Shown here: piece by piece, positions 10,701 to 18,932 of the stretch
Layout: each line of letters starts with the position of its first letter
How positions within the stretch are numbered: position 1 is the first letter of the stretch
DNA from: Deinococcus malanensis
Lineage (GTDB): Bacteria > Deinococcota > Deinococci > Deinococcales > Deinococcaceae
Assembly (NCBI RefSeq): GCF_014647655.1
Contig: NZ_BMPP01000015.1
Location: 51,441-115,440 of the forward strand
Direction: 5' to 3'
DNA: 64,000 nt
Notes under the pieces: model-generated
Seen by the model: only the letters and a program-made list of their open reading frames with translations
The model's database searches: none
What the model was told of the DNA's origin: nothing
Translations under genes and position numbers: made by a program

Positions 10701-11192
10701 CTGAGCAACTACTGGCATACCAACTATCAGGCCCGGCAGGGCGGGCCGCTGACCTTCCGCTATCACCTGACCAGCGGACCAGACCTCACCCGCGAGGTGG
10801 CCGGACGAGTTGGCCGCTCAGCGCGGCAGGGCCTCTACGCACACCGCATCAGCTTCCAGGATTTCCGTCCACCGACCGCCTCCTACGCCGCTCCTGCCGG
10901 AGGGACCCTTGCTGAGGTCAGCGAGAACGTCACCCTGAGTGTCCTCAAGCCTGCCCGTGACGGCCGAGGCGTGATCCTGCGCGTCCAGGACCTGCGAGGC
11001 GAGATCCAGAGGGCCCACGCGCGGTTCGCGCCCCGGCGCATCTGCCGGGCCACCCAGACGGACCTGCTGGAGTACGACCTGGAACCAGCCGAAGTCCACG
11101 CGGACACGGTGCATTTCGCGGTCCCTGCCTGGGGGCTCACCACTGTCCGCATCGAATTTGAACCTGAACCGACCCAGGAGGTCCAGCCATGA
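7773..11192 (+). CDS. divergent GH38-like glycosidase with N-terminal PL4-like beta-sandwich
   Basis: Large (1139 aa) enzyme. Residues about 1-170 form a beta-rich carbohydrate-binding domain resembling the C-terminal domain of family 4 polysaccharide lyases. From about residue 285 the GH38 barrel begins with AAHSHTDIGYTHRQ (H296 and D298 in zinc-ligand places). A candidate nucleophile is D408 in VVDVASLS, and the fourth ligand is H626 in YDEHTWGAF. The usual DxFGH nucleophile motif of the first GH38 gene is absent, so specificity probably differs from plain alpha-mannosidases. A ribosome binding site (GGAGG) precedes the ATG by 5 bp. It stands 38 bp after the DUF624 gene, one of the few non-overlapping junctions, and its stop overlaps the next start. 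No signal peptide is visible. Confidence 0.8.
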   Translation: MSPPTTSTTTLWRIGLEDGPCREMPDNYKAPMAYPDVEWTVGAPDNVWPLYQASEADPEAGYGAQMRRIHFDLEAVDAPAYELVIDYLVIAPRVPHLRLDLGGVSGTVFLSPAPSTSGEIRLLSGLHTTLYADGRAHVTLPARLLRPGRNTLTLTAVDGGAVVMIPNPEQVKRLDRMANGAGVIYQHIALRALPEVPSPSLTLGTSVLYREVGGVMQTRVDGVLHRPAEDGLTLTLDGRSHHFEVGPAAFGDVRFSTWIPDGEGTVEYTARHQGHTWGGVLEGKRKWTVYVAAHSHTDIGYTHRQEEVAERHSRNLDAAIAFLDSGQVNFTYHLDCSWVLDDYLKTRSAPQVARLRSWVQAGRINLVSNYADLLTQFASLEDHIRNAMASDEFLSPLGRRAELAAVVDVASLSASYPDLLCGAGVRYLVHANNQDRGPFRVNGNLHRSSPFWWEGPAGGRALTWLAKMYCELRKVCGSPPNLSSAERGLSLWLQEFDRPEYAPDCVLLYGQEADNTDLDPQPQDFIGEWNATYAYPRLVPADPAEFFCRAEQFSDQLPVLRGDGGAYWEDGALTSLRETVLAREAQARLPAAETLGTLAAVHDHRLSLTGDPHAGAWLDLLLYDEHTWGAFMSVTDPDARLTRDQWAVKAAFAERAHLASRQGLHAAASRHSLQWNTRGREVVVYNPHNWPLAAECSVEIANDEVPCDPDGEQVPFRVLEQHPSQRVVAFCAAVPGLSYRRFTLQPQTVPIAAITTDVTDESSVELRSEHYALTFDLRLGRASLLTELQSGEQLLAGGGAGGLVYVRGGEDSRILSNQADLPLAELHDDEHFELIEASRTTDSLGDTLHLRARVPQGSLQLRVHLPAHEKRADFNYTYDKEAATAREAAYVRFDLDLPDARVLSDSQLGWTDWNTDRLPGACLEWLPLQTGMLLEGQRTKVLVSSPDIPLFTAGDIVRGAWPKTRDIRGGRIFGYLLSNYWHTNYQARQGGPLTFRYHLTSGPDLTREVAGRVGRSARQGLYAHRISFQDFRPPTASYAAPAGGTLAEVSENVTLSVLKPARDGRGVILRVQDLRGEIQRAHARFAPRRICRATQTDLLEYDLEPAEVHADTVHFAVPAWGLTTVRIEFEPEPTQEVQP

Positions 11193-12010
11193 ATGTTGCC
11201 TTCAACACTGCCAACTTCGCCTACCGTCAGGTGAACTACCGTGCCACCGGCGACTGGGGCCAGGCCTGCCGCACCAGCCGCGAGCATTTCTCCCCGATCG
11301 AGACCTTTGGTGAACGCTTCGACGAGCTTCTGGGTGAAGTGGACGACATGGGATTCAAGAATCTCGAACTGTGGCACTTCCACCTGCATCAGAAGTGGTG
11401 GACCCCGGAGCATGTCCAGGTTGCGCTTGATGTCGCTGGGCGGCGAAAAATGCGCTTTGTCGCATTCTGCGGAGGGTTTGGGGACGACCTTGCGGAGTTC
11501 GAGCGCACGCTGCAACTCGTAACCGCGCTGGGCATTCCGCTGCTGGCCGGTGCAAGCCGCGTCTTTACTGAACAGCGCGCAGAGTATGTTGCGCGCCTGC
11601 GCGAGTACGGCGTCCGGTTCGGCTACGAGAACCACCCCGAGAAGACGCCCCAGGAACTTCTGGAGCGGGCCGGGCCGGATGAGGGCGGGCTGGTGGGTGT
11701 CACGGTCGATACCGGCTGGTTCGGCACCCAGAACTACCCGGCGGATCAGGCGGTGGGTGAACTGGGCGAGCGGGTGCTTCATGTCCACCTCAAGGATGTC
11801 CGCCAAGTGGGAACGCACGACACGGTCGGTTACGGTCAGGGTGTGGTGCCTCTGCGCCGGGTGGTTGGTTCGCTCAACGATATGAACTACCAGGGCCTCA
11901 TCAGCGTCGAGCATGAGCCGGAACAATTCGATCCCACCGAGGACATCAAGGAGTCCAGGCGGCAACTCGAGTCCTGGCTTTCGGACCTCTCACTGAAGGC
12001 CAACGCGTGA
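11189..12010 (+). CDS. sugar phosphate isomerase/epimerase (xylose-isomerase-like TIM barrel)
   Basis: A 273-residue TIM barrel of the AP-endonuclease-2/xylose-isomerase-like superfamily. The four metal ligands are recognisable: Glu in YENHPE, Asp in VTVDTGW, His in HVHLKD and Glu in SVEHEPE. Such proteins isomerise or epimerise sugars, keto-sugars or inosoles. Because an OtnK/OtnC-like pair lies in the same operon, a role like the 2-oxo-tetronate isomerase OtnI (which shares this fold) is attractive but unproven. An inosose or 3-keto-sugar role with the Gfo/Idh gene immediately downstream is equally possible. Its start and stop both overlap neighbours by 4 bp (ATGA, GTGA). Confidence 0.85.
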   Translation: MNVAFNTANFAYRQVNYRATGDWGQACRTSREHFSPIETFGERFDELLGEVDDMGFKNLELWHFHLHQKWWTPEHVQVALDVAGRRKMRFVAFCGGFGDDLAEFERTLQLVTALGIPLLAGASRVFTEQRAEYVARLREYGVRFGYENHPEKTPQELLERAGPDEGGLVGVTVDTGWFGTQNYPADQAVGELGERVLHVHLKDVRQVGTHDTVGYGQGVVPLRRVVGSLNDMNYQGLISVEHEPEQFDPTEDIKESRRQLESWLSDLSLKANA

Positions 12011-13077
12011 ACCCGGTCAATATTGCCATCGTCGGCTGCGGCGTGATCGCCACGCCCTACGCCAAAGACATGCTGGCCTATGGATCCCTGCGGCTGCACG
12101 GCTGCTTCGACCTGGACCCGGCGCGCGCCCAGGCGTACGCCGCAGAGCAGGACTGCCGGGTCTACGATTCCCTGGACACGCTGCTGGCCGATCCCGAGGT
12201 CGAGGTGGTGGTCAACCTCACGGTGCTGCCGGCCCATTACGAGGTCAGCCGGCAGGCCCTCGAAGCCGGCAAGCACGTCTTCAGCGAAAAGCCACTGGCC
12301 GGCAGCAGCGCGCAGGCGCAGGAACTCGTGGCCCTGGCCCGCGAACGCAACGTGCGCCTGTCGTGCGCGCCGGTCACTTTCTTGGGAGAAGCGCAGCAGC
12401 GCGCGATGAAAGAACTTCTCTCCGGCCGGATCGGGCCGGTGCGGGTCATTTACGCCGAAGCCAATCACGGGCGCATTGAAACGTGGCACCCGGTTCCGCA
12501 CAGCTTCTATCAGGTTGGCCCGCTGCGCGACGTGGGTGTATATCCGCTCGGTGTGGTCACCAGCATCTTTGGCCCGGCGTCGCGCGTATGGGCCTACGGC
12601 CGCACCGTGAAGCCGGAGCGGCTTACGAAACGCGGAGTCCCGTTCGAAGCTACTGAAAGCGACTTTTATGTCGCGATGGTTGAGTTTGCCAGCGGTCCGG
12701 TGCTGCGCCTCACCGCATCGTTCTACACCACCGACAAAGGCAAGCAGAACGGCGTCGAGTTCCAGGGCGACGACGGGCAGCTGTACCTGGGCAGCTGGAT
12801 GACGCCGAACGCCACCATCGAAACGGCCACGTTCGGCGCGGAGTACGCAGCGCTCCCGGAATACACGCCCGCCACGCATGGCTTGAACTGGGCCGTGGCG
12901 CTCGACGACCTCGCACGTGCCCTGCGGGAAGACCGCCCACAGCGCGTGACCGGCGAGCAGGCCGCGCATATCGTCGAAATTCTCGAAGCGGCGCATACGT
13001 CCATCCGCGAAGGAGGCATGGTGGACGTGCGCAGTACCTTCACGCCCGCCGATCCCGTTTTTCTCCAACCCGCGTGA
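12007..13077 (+). CDS. Gfo/Idh/MocA family oxidoreductase
   Basis: NAD(P)-dependent sugar dehydrogenase family protein, 356 aa. The N-terminal Rossmann fold shows AIVGCGVIATPYAK, and the conserved cofactor/catalytic segment is SEKPLAGSS with Lys; the C-terminal alpha/beta domain follows from about residue 125. Members oxidise or reduce a ring hydroxyl of sugars, inositols or glycosides. GTG start overlaps the isomerase stop by 4 bp, so the two are likely translated together and may act in sequence (3-keto-sugar formation and isomerisation). This is the first of three such enzymes in the operon; the sugar is unknown. Confidence 0.88.
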   Translation: MNPVNIAIVGCGVIATPYAKDMLAYGSLRLHGCFDLDPARAQAYAAEQDCRVYDSLDTLLADPEVEVVVNLTVLPAHYEVSRQALEAGKHVFSEKPLAGSSAQAQELVALARERNVRLSCAPVTFLGEAQQRAMKELLSGRIGPVRVIYAEANHGRIETWHPVPHSFYQVGPLRDVGVYPLGVVTSIFGPASRVWAYGRTVKPERLTKRGVPFEATESDFYVAMVEFASGPVLRLTASFYTTDKGKQNGVEFQGDDGQLYLGSWMTPNATIETATFGAEYAALPEYTPATHGLNWAVALDDLARALREDRPQRVTGEQAAHIVEILEAAHTSIREGGMVDVRSTFTPADPVFLQPA

Positions 13078-13096
13078 CCACCAGAAAGCAGGTTTC

Positions 13097-13702
13097 ATGA
13101 CTCTCTCCGCGACACGACACTTTCAGGACATTCAGCGGGCCCTCGCGACCATGGACGCCAGTGCAGTCGAGCGCGCCGCCACCCTGATCCATGGCGCCCT
13201 GGTAGATCGGCGCGCCGTGTACCTGTTTGGCAACGGCGCGTCCGCAGCCCTCGCCAGCCACATGGCCGGCGACCCGGGCAAGAACACCTCCATAGACCTC
13301 GGCCAGGGCCCAGGCGTCAGCGCCGCGCCGCGCCTGCGCGTGCTGAGCCTCAGCGACAACGTGCCGTGGATGACGGCGCTCGGCAATGACGTCAGTTACG
13401 ACGATGGTTTCCTGGAGCAACTCAAGAACCACCTCGTTCAAGGAGACGTGGCCATCGGCATCAGCGGGTCCGGCGGTTCCGTGAACATCCTGCGTGCCCT
13501 GAAATTTGCGTGTGCCTCAGGGGCGAGCACCATCATGCTGACCGGCACCGACCCGAAATCCGCGCTCGCCCGCCCGTACACGGACCTGATGCTGCAGGCG
13601 CCCAGCGCCGACATTGACGTGATCGAGGCCGTGCACGTGGCGGTGCACCACGCCATCACCCGCGCGGTCGCCGCGCGCGAGCGTGGAGAGGTGCGGCCGT
13701 GA
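13097..13702 (+). CDS. SIS-domain phosphosugar isomerase (GmhA-like)
   Basis: A single SIS domain protein (201 aa) of the GmhA-like branch. The phosphate-binding motifs are LFGNGASAALASH near residue 36 and GISGSGGSVNI near 122, and a C-terminal helix carries IEAVHVAVHH, which resembles the Glu/His active-site helix of sedoheptulose-7-phosphate isomerase. It should isomerise an aldose/ketose phosphate or handle an amino-sugar phosphate. Nothing here suggests LPS heptose synthesis, so a catabolic role in this operon is more likely. A 19-bp gap with AGCAGG precedes the ATG; the 3' end overlaps the MBL gene by 4 bp (GTGA). Confidence 0.85.
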   Translation: MTLSATRHFQDIQRALATMDASAVERAATLIHGALVDRRAVYLFGNGASAALASHMAGDPGKNTSIDLGQGPGVSAAPRLRVLSLSDNVPWMTALGNDVSYDDGFLEQLKNHLVQGDVAIGISGSGGSVNILRALKFACASGASTIMLTGTDPKSALARPYTDLMLQAPSADIDVIEAVHVAVHHAITRAVAARERGEVRP

Positions 13703-15543
13703 CCGAGGTGCTGCCCGGCGTGTACCGTCACACCAGCTCCGCGCACGTGTACGCCGTGATGGACGGTGACAGCGCCGTGCTGATGAATATCGGTGACGGC
13801 ACCATCCTTGACGACCTCCCTCCTCAGGTAAAGCGCGTGAGCGCCGTGCTGCTCACGCACCACCACCGGGACGTCGCCGCTGGGGCCGCCAGGGCCGTCA
13901 GGGCCGGCATCCCGGTCTATGCCCCAGAGGGTGAAGCAGACAGCCTGCACGACCCGGAACACTTCCTGGCCCTGGCGGACACGTTGAACAACTATGACGC
14001 CCGGCTGCACAGCTGGACGGTCCCCGAACCAGCCCGGACCCTTCCCCTGCGGAGTTACCGCACCTACCGCTTCGGGCGCCTGGGCGTGACCGTGCGGCCC
14101 ACACCCGGACAGACCCCCGGCGCCGTCTCATTCGTGGTGAAAATGCGCCGCTCTACTCTGGCCTTTACTGGTGATCTTCTCAACGCGCCTGGTCAGGTTC
14201 CCCGCCTGGCTTCCACGCAGTGGAGCTACAACGGCGGGGAGGGAATTGCAGGCACCATCCTGTCGTTGCTGGATCTGGCTGACCTGCAGCCCGCCCATGT
14301 CCTTCCGGCGCACGGCGAGCCGATGACCGCAGACGCCCTTAACGTCACTGCAGACGCCCTCCGGCCGCTGTTGCAGCTGCGCCGGCACAATCCACGTCTG
14401 CTGGAGCTGAGGGCCGAGCCTTATGAGGCCCTGCGGCCCTGGCTGCTGATGAACCGGACGAGTATGGCCCAGAGCTACGTGCTGCGCTCCCGCACCGGCC
14501 GCGCCCTGGTGATTGACTTCGGCTACGATTTCGCCTTCGGTCAGGCGGCCAGCACCGGTCGCGACGCACGCCGCCCCTGGCTCTACACCCTGCCCACGCT
14601 GCTCAAACGCTACGGAATCCGGGGGATCGACGCGGTGATTCCCACCCATTATCACGATGATCACGTTGCCGGTATCTCCACGTTGCGGGACGTCTACGGT
14701 GCCGAACTGTGGACCCCAGAGAACATGGTGGATGTGCTGGCCCGGCCGGAAGCCCACCGGCTGCCGTGTCTGTGGTTTGAGCCTCTGGTCAGCACCCGCA
14801 CGCTCGCGCTGGAACAGCCGGTCGACTGGGAGGAGTTCCGCATCACGCCCTATGAGCTGACCGGACATGCCCGGGCTTCCTGTGGCCTGCTGGTCGAGGC
14901 TCACGGCGAGCGGGTGCTGTTCGGCGGCGATCAATACGCCGACCCGGATGGCCTGGGTCTGAACTACACCTACCCCAACCTGTTCCGGGAGGCCGACTAT
15001 GTGCACAGCGCCCAGCTATACGCCCGCCTGAACCCTGGCCTGATCCTGAGCGGGCACTGGCCACCGGTCGTCCCCGGACCGGAGTACCACGGCGTACTGC
15101 TGGAGCGTGGCCAGCAATTGCACCACCTTCACCGTGTCCTGCAACCTCACACTTCGCGCCTGATCCTGCGCGCCGAACCCATCCGTGTGGCCAGTGGCGC
15201 GCCGGTCACGCTAACCGTGGAAAATCCAACCATGACTGCGTTCGATGGTGAGCTGCATGTGTACGGCGCCGCTGATCCTGCCCGCGTGCCCGTCACTGTG
15301 CCGGCCCTGGGCCATCACACGCTGTCCTTTGTTCCCAACGGACCGGCGGGTGCGCGGATTCAGTTCGAGCTGCGCGGGAGCCCTGGCGAACCATGTCTGT
15401 TTTCCTACGCGACCCTTCAGGACCAACCGGTTCAAGGTGACGGGACTCTGGGTGAGCCTGTTTACGCTGGTCCCGCTCAGCCCGGCACTTCTGCAGCATT
15501 CACAGCCCCGGCAGGCCATACAGGAGACCCACATGCAACCTGA
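13699..15543 (+). CDS. protein with two tandem metallo-beta-lactamase domains
   Basis: A 614-residue protein that carries the metallo-beta-lactamase signature twice. Domain 1 (about 1-235) has THHHRDV (H54, H56, D58, but Val where the final His is expected), then FTGDLLN and PAHGEPM. Domain 2 (about 240-490) has a perfect THYHDDH (H317, H319, D321, H322), then GGDQYADP and SGHWPPV. The last ~110 residues look like a beta-sandwich. Domain 2 should hold a dinuclear metal site; domain 1 may be mononuclear or degenerate. The substrate is unknown; a lactone or ester hydrolase for an oxidised sugar would fit the oxidoreductases in the operon, by inference only. GTG start overlaps the SIS gene by 4 bp. 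Confidence 0.85.
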   Translation: MTEVLPGVYRHTSSAHVYAVMDGDSAVLMNIGDGTILDDLPPQVKRVSAVLLTHHHRDVAAGAARAVRAGIPVYAPEGEADSLHDPEHFLALADTLNNYDARLHSWTVPEPARTLPLRSYRTYRFGRLGVTVRPTPGQTPGAVSFVVKMRRSTLAFTGDLLNAPGQVPRLASTQWSYNGGEGIAGTILSLLDLADLQPAHVLPAHGEPMTADALNVTADALRPLLQLRRHNPRLLELRAEPYEALRPWLLMNRTSMAQSYVLRSRTGRALVIDFGYDFAFGQAASTGRDARRPWLYTLPTLLKRYGIRGIDAVIPTHYHDDHVAGISTLRDVYGAELWTPENMVDVLARPEAHRLPCLWFEPLVSTRTLALEQPVDWEEFRITPYELTGHARASCGLLVEAHGERVLFGGDQYADPDGLGLNYTYPNLFREADYVHSAQLYARLNPGLILSGHWPPVVPGPEYHGVLLERGQQLHHLHRVLQPHTSRLILRAEPIRVASGAPVTLTVENPTMTAFDGELHVYGAADPARVPVTVPALGHHTLSFVPNGPAGARIQFELRGSPGEPCLFSYATLQDQPVQGDGTLGEPVYAGPAQPGTSAAFTAPAGHTGDPHAT

Positions 15544-16921
15544 GCGACGCGGAGTCCTCGAAGCCTTCTACGGCCGGCCCTGGTCCTGGGAGGAGCGTCA
15601 CGCCATGCTGGACTTTATGCGCGAGGTCGGCTTCAACACCTACCTGTACGCCCCCAAGAACGACCCCATCCACCGCAACCGCTGGCAGGAGCCGTACACC
15701 AACGTCGAGTGGGCGCAGTTTGAAGGACTGGCCACCCACGCCAGGGACGCCGGTGTGGACTTCGTCTTCGGACTGAGCGCACTGGCATTCCGGTATTCCG
15801 GCGCGACCCATCTGAACTTCCTGCGCACCAAATTGCGCGCCGCGCAGGCCCGCGGCATCCGCTCGTTCGCGCTGCTGATGGATGACATTCCGAGCCGCTT
15901 CGAGAACAGTGAGGACGCGGCTGTCTTCCCGGACCTGGCTGCAGCGCAGGCCTGGCTGGCCAACGAGCTTCTGCGTGAGGTGGCTGCGGACGGCACCTTC
16001 TACTTCTGTCCCACCGTGTACCACGGCAGCGGCGACTCGGCCTACCTGCGGACCCTGGGATCGGCCCTGAATGACCGGGTACACGTCTTCTGGACCGGCC
16101 CGGACGTGTGCAGTCCTTCCATCAGTGCCGCCGACCTGCAAATGGTCACGCAAGCGCTGCGCCGGCCGCCGGTCCTGTGGGACAACTTTCCTGTCAATGA
16201 CCTCGACATGAGATATGACCTGCACGTGGCCCCGCTGCGGGGCCGAACGCCGGACCTGCTCGCCGCGTCAGGAGGCTACTTCGCTGCTCCTGGGGCCCTC
16301 TCTGCAGCGAGTCAGATTGCCCTGCGGACCACGGCCGCCTACCTGCGCGACCCGCACCGCTATCGCCCCGACGAAGCCTTTCACCAGGCGGCCCTGGCCA
16401 GCACCTCCACACCGCAGGAAGCCCAAGCGGTGAAGTTCCTCTCGGACCTCGCACGCCGGAGTCCGCTGGTCCCGCGTGATCAGGCGCTGCATCATCCCTG
16501 GTGGCCTGTCCTGGACGCGTTCTGGGCGGCGCGCGCAGGAAGTCCGCTGCAGGCCGGGCCCGACGTGCCCGGGCGACCCGCCCCGCAGCCTGTGGAGCCT
16601 GATGAAGCGCCGCTGCGCGCGCTGAGCGTCGCGATGGAACTGCATGCCGAGACCCTGGCGCACCTTCACGACCCCGTCCTGAGAGCGAACCTGGAACCCT
16701 GGACCGAGAAGCTCGTGGGCTGGGCAACGGTCGTGAAATACGCCCTGGGCGCGCTCGACCACCCGCACGACCTCCGTGCCCGCGAGTACGTCCTCGAAGA
16801 ACTTGCCCTTGTCCGCGAGAACTTCCACTGGGTGGCCGGAGACACCTTCGATACCTTCGCCCGCAGATGCGTGTGGGCCGCCGAAGAACATTTTCAGACC
16901 GCAGCACAGGAGCCTGCATGA
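15533..16921 (+). CDS. GH84 beta-N-acetylglucosaminidase
   Basis: Catalytic domain of glycoside hydrolase family 84 (462 aa), which removes beta-linked GlcNAc by substrate-assisted catalysis. The family start GVLEAFYGRPWSWEER is near the N-terminus, YLYAPKNDP follows, and the catalytic aspartate pair is in LLMDDIPSR (D117, D118). A longer frame open from 15245 exists, but the ATG at 15533 is placed 11 bp before the stop of the MBL gene, has AGGAGA upstream and begins right at the family domain. No signal peptide or extra carbohydrate-binding module is seen, so it is a compact cytoplasmic enzyme. Next to alpha- and beta-mannosidases it fits dismantling of a Man/GlcNAc oligosaccharide. Confidence 0.9.
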   Translation: MQPERRGVLEAFYGRPWSWEERHAMLDFMREVGFNTYLYAPKNDPIHRNRWQEPYTNVEWAQFEGLATHARDAGVDFVFGLSALAFRYSGATHLNFLRTKLRAAQARGIRSFALLMDDIPSRFENSEDAAVFPDLAAAQAWLANELLREVAADGTFYFCPTVYHGSGDSAYLRTLGSALNDRVHVFWTGPDVCSPSISAADLQMVTQALRRPPVLWDNFPVNDLDMRYDLHVAPLRGRTPDLLAASGGYFAAPGALSAASQIALRTTAAYLRDPHRYRPDEAFHQAALASTSTPQEAQAVKFLSDLARRSPLVPRDQALHHPWWPVLDAFWAARAGSPLQAGPDVPGRPAPQPVEPDEAPLRALSVAMELHAETLAHLHDPVLRANLEPWTEKLVGWATVVKYALGALDHPHDLRAREYVLEELALVRENFHWVAGDTFDTFARRCVWAAEEHFQTAAQEPA

Positions 16922-18240
16922 CCCATCCTCCCGCCACCCTGGCCGATACCGGCCGTCCCCTGGCCGAACGGACCGTGATCGGCAACGGCAGCCCCATCGG
17001 GCTGCTGGGGTCCAGCACTGCGTACAAGCAAGTCTGGGCGCGCGACAGCATGATCTGCTCTCTCGGCCTGATGCTGTGCGCTGGCCCCGAAGGTCCCGAG
17101 ATCGCCCGCCAGTCCATCCGGACCCTCGCCGCGTACCAGTCACGGCTTGGAAATATCCCGCACAATGTCGGCTTCACTGGTATTCCCGATCCCGCGCTGA
17201 TCGCACACGGCGGCGCGCTGCATGTGGGCGAGGACGCACCCACCGTCGTGGTGGACAGCGCGCACGCCGGCTGCATCGACAACAGCTTGTGGTTCATCCT
17301 GGGCAACGACTACGTGCACCGCACCGACGGGGACACGGCGCGCCTGAGGTCGATGTGGCCGCACCTGCAGCGCGCATACACCTGGCTGGAGTATCAGGAC
17401 AGCAACGAATGCGGCCTGCTGGAGGTGCACGAGGCCATGGACTGGGCCGACCTCTTTGCCAACCGCTACAACAGTCTGTGGCCGAACGCGCTGTGGTTCG
17501 CCGCGCAGCGCAGCATGGCCGCCATGAGCGACGCCCTTGGCGAGGACGGTGACCCGTACCGCGCGCGTGCCGAGGACCTGCGCTTCAAGATCAACACCCT
17601 GCTGTGGGTCGGCCCGGAGGTCGAGAAGGACATGACCTGGGTGGAGCGCCACCGCAAGGAGTGGCTGTACCCCATCCGCCTGACCACGACCGTGCTGCAG
17701 GAGCGTCCGTATTACCTGCCGTACATGGCCTTCCGGGACTACGAGGACCGCTTCGATACCTTCGGCAACCTGGTGGCCATCCTGTTCGGACTGGCGGACG
17801 AGGCGCAGTCGCACAAGATTCTCGATTACATCCAGTCTGCGGGAGTCAACGAGCCCTGGCCGATCAAAGCCGTCTATCCACCCGTTCAGCCCGGGGACAA
17901 GGACTGGCGCGAGTACTACCGTCTGCGCAACCTCAACCTGCCCAACCACTACCACAACGGTGGGATCTGGCCGTTCATCGGAGGTTTCTACGTGGCTGCC
18001 CTGGTCAAGGCCGGGCGGCTGGAGGAAGCCGCGCATCAGCTCGACCGGCTCGCGCAGATGGACCGCCTCTCGCGAACACCCGGTCTGGAATGGGACTTCA
18101 ACGAATGGCATCATGGCCTGACGGGCCGCCCAAGCGGATTCCGCGGGCAGAGCTGGTCCGCGGCGATGTTCGTGTACGCGCACGAATGTGTCCGGCGCGG
18201 TGAGTGCCCCATCTTTAACAGCAGCGGGGGCTGGGCATGA
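16918..18240 (+). CDS. (alpha/alpha)6-barrel glycosidase, glycogen-debranching/GH63-GH100-like
   Basis: A 440-residue alpha-helical toroid glycosidase related to amylo-alpha-1,6-glucosidases and similar GH families. The entry motif YKQVWARDSMICSLG contains the conserved Arg-Asp (R42, D43), with GYLEYQDSNECGL-like repeats of helices in the middle and a C-terminal EWDFNEWHHG that may hold a catalytic acid. I cannot decide between glucosidase, mannosidase and invertase-like specificity. GH63-type enzymes trim glucose from high-mannose glycans, which would suit the neighbours, but this is inference. ATG at 16918 overlaps the GH84 stop by 4 bp; an earlier in-frame start (16867) would run into GH84 and is not needed. 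It ends overlapping the OtnC-like gene. Confidence 0.78.
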   Translation: MTHPPATLADTGRPLAERTVIGNGSPIGLLGSSTAYKQVWARDSMICSLGLMLCAGPEGPEIARQSIRTLAAYQSRLGNIPHNVGFTGIPDPALIAHGGALHVGEDAPTVVVDSAHAGCIDNSLWFILGNDYVHRTDGDTARLRSMWPHLQRAYTWLEYQDSNECGLLEVHEAMDWADLFANRYNSLWPNALWFAAQRSMAAMSDALGEDGDPYRARAEDLRFKINTLLWVGPEVEKDMTWVERHRKEWLYPIRLTTTVLQERPYYLPYMAFRDYEDRFDTFGNLVAILFGLADEAQSHKILDYIQSAGVNEPWPIKAVYPPVQPGDKDWREYYRLRNLNLPNHYHNGGIWPFIGGFYVAALVKAGRLEEAAHQLDRLAQMDRLSRTPGLEWDFNEWHHGLTGRPSGFRGQSWSAAMFVYAHECVRRGECPIFNSSGGWA

Positions 18241-18932
18241 ACGGCGAACTGCAGGCGCAACTGGCCGCTGAAGCCCGCGACCTGTATACCCGAGGTCTGA
18301 CCACCTCCACGGGCGGAAACCTCAGCCACCGGCAGGGCGACGGCTTTCTGGTCAGCGGAACCAACACTGCCTTCGCGCGGCAGGTTCCGGAGGATTTTTC
18401 CACCTGTGACCTCAGCGGGACCGGCCTGCTCGGTCCCAAGCCGTCCAAAGAAGCCGCATTCCACGCTGCGGTGTACCGTGCGCGGCCTGACGTGCAGGTG
18501 GTACTGCACCTGCATGCGAGCGATTCGCTGGCGCTGTCTTGCCTCGCCGAGCCCACGGAACACGGGAACGTCCTACCGGTGCATTCCAGCTACGCCGTCA
18601 CGCGGGTGGGCCGGGTACCACTGCTGCCTTACCTCGCTCCTGGAGGCGCCGAACTTGCGGAGGGGGTCGGACGAGTCTGCAGCAGCGTCAACGCTCTGCT
18701 GCTCCAGAACCATGGCGTCATCACCTACGGGTCGAGTCTGGCGGAAGCGCGCGACATCCTGGAAGAACTCGAACAGAATGCCCGCGTGTGGCTCGCCTCG
18801 CACGGCCAGGCCCGCGTGCTGAGCGACGAGGAACTCCTGGACGCCAATGACCGCTCCACCCATGGAGCCCGCATCGCGCCGGGCGAGCAGCGCCCACGCC
18901 TGCTCTCGCACGTCCGCGGGTGGAGCGCATGA
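18237..18932 (+). CDS. otnC: class II aldolase/adducin family, 3-oxo-tetronate 4-phosphate decarboxylase-like (OtnC)
   Basis: A 231-residue member of the L-fuculose-phosphate aldolase/adducin fold. The phosphate loop STGGNLS (about 24-30), catalytic glutamate E72 in SKEAAFH, and zinc histidines H91, H93 (LHLHAS) and H159 (QNHGV) are all present. Its direct overlap with a DUF1537-type kinase gene is the arrangement of OtnC with OtnK, in which the pair converts 3-oxo-tetronate to DHAP and CO2. I therefore prefer an OtnC role over a fuculose aldolase, although the neighbour is the main reason. ATGA overlaps link it on both sides. Confidence 0.82.
   Translation: MNGELQAQLAAEARDLYTRGLTTSTGGNLSHRQGDGFLVSGTNTAFARQVPEDFSTCDLSGTGLLGPKPSKEAAFHAAVYRARPDVQVVLHLHASDSLALSCLAEPTEHGNVLPVHSSYAVTRVGRVPLLPYLAPGGAELAEGVGRVCSSVNALLLQNHGVITYGSSLAEARDILEELEQNARVWLASHGQARVLSDEELLDANDRSTHGARIAPGEQRPRLLSHVRGWSA

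Noticed and set aside
15245..15532. 96-codon N-terminal extension of the GH84 frame
   Set aside because: It lies wholly inside the MBL gene, is Pro/Arg/Cys-rich and carries no conserved sequence; the GH84 domain starts at ATG 15533.
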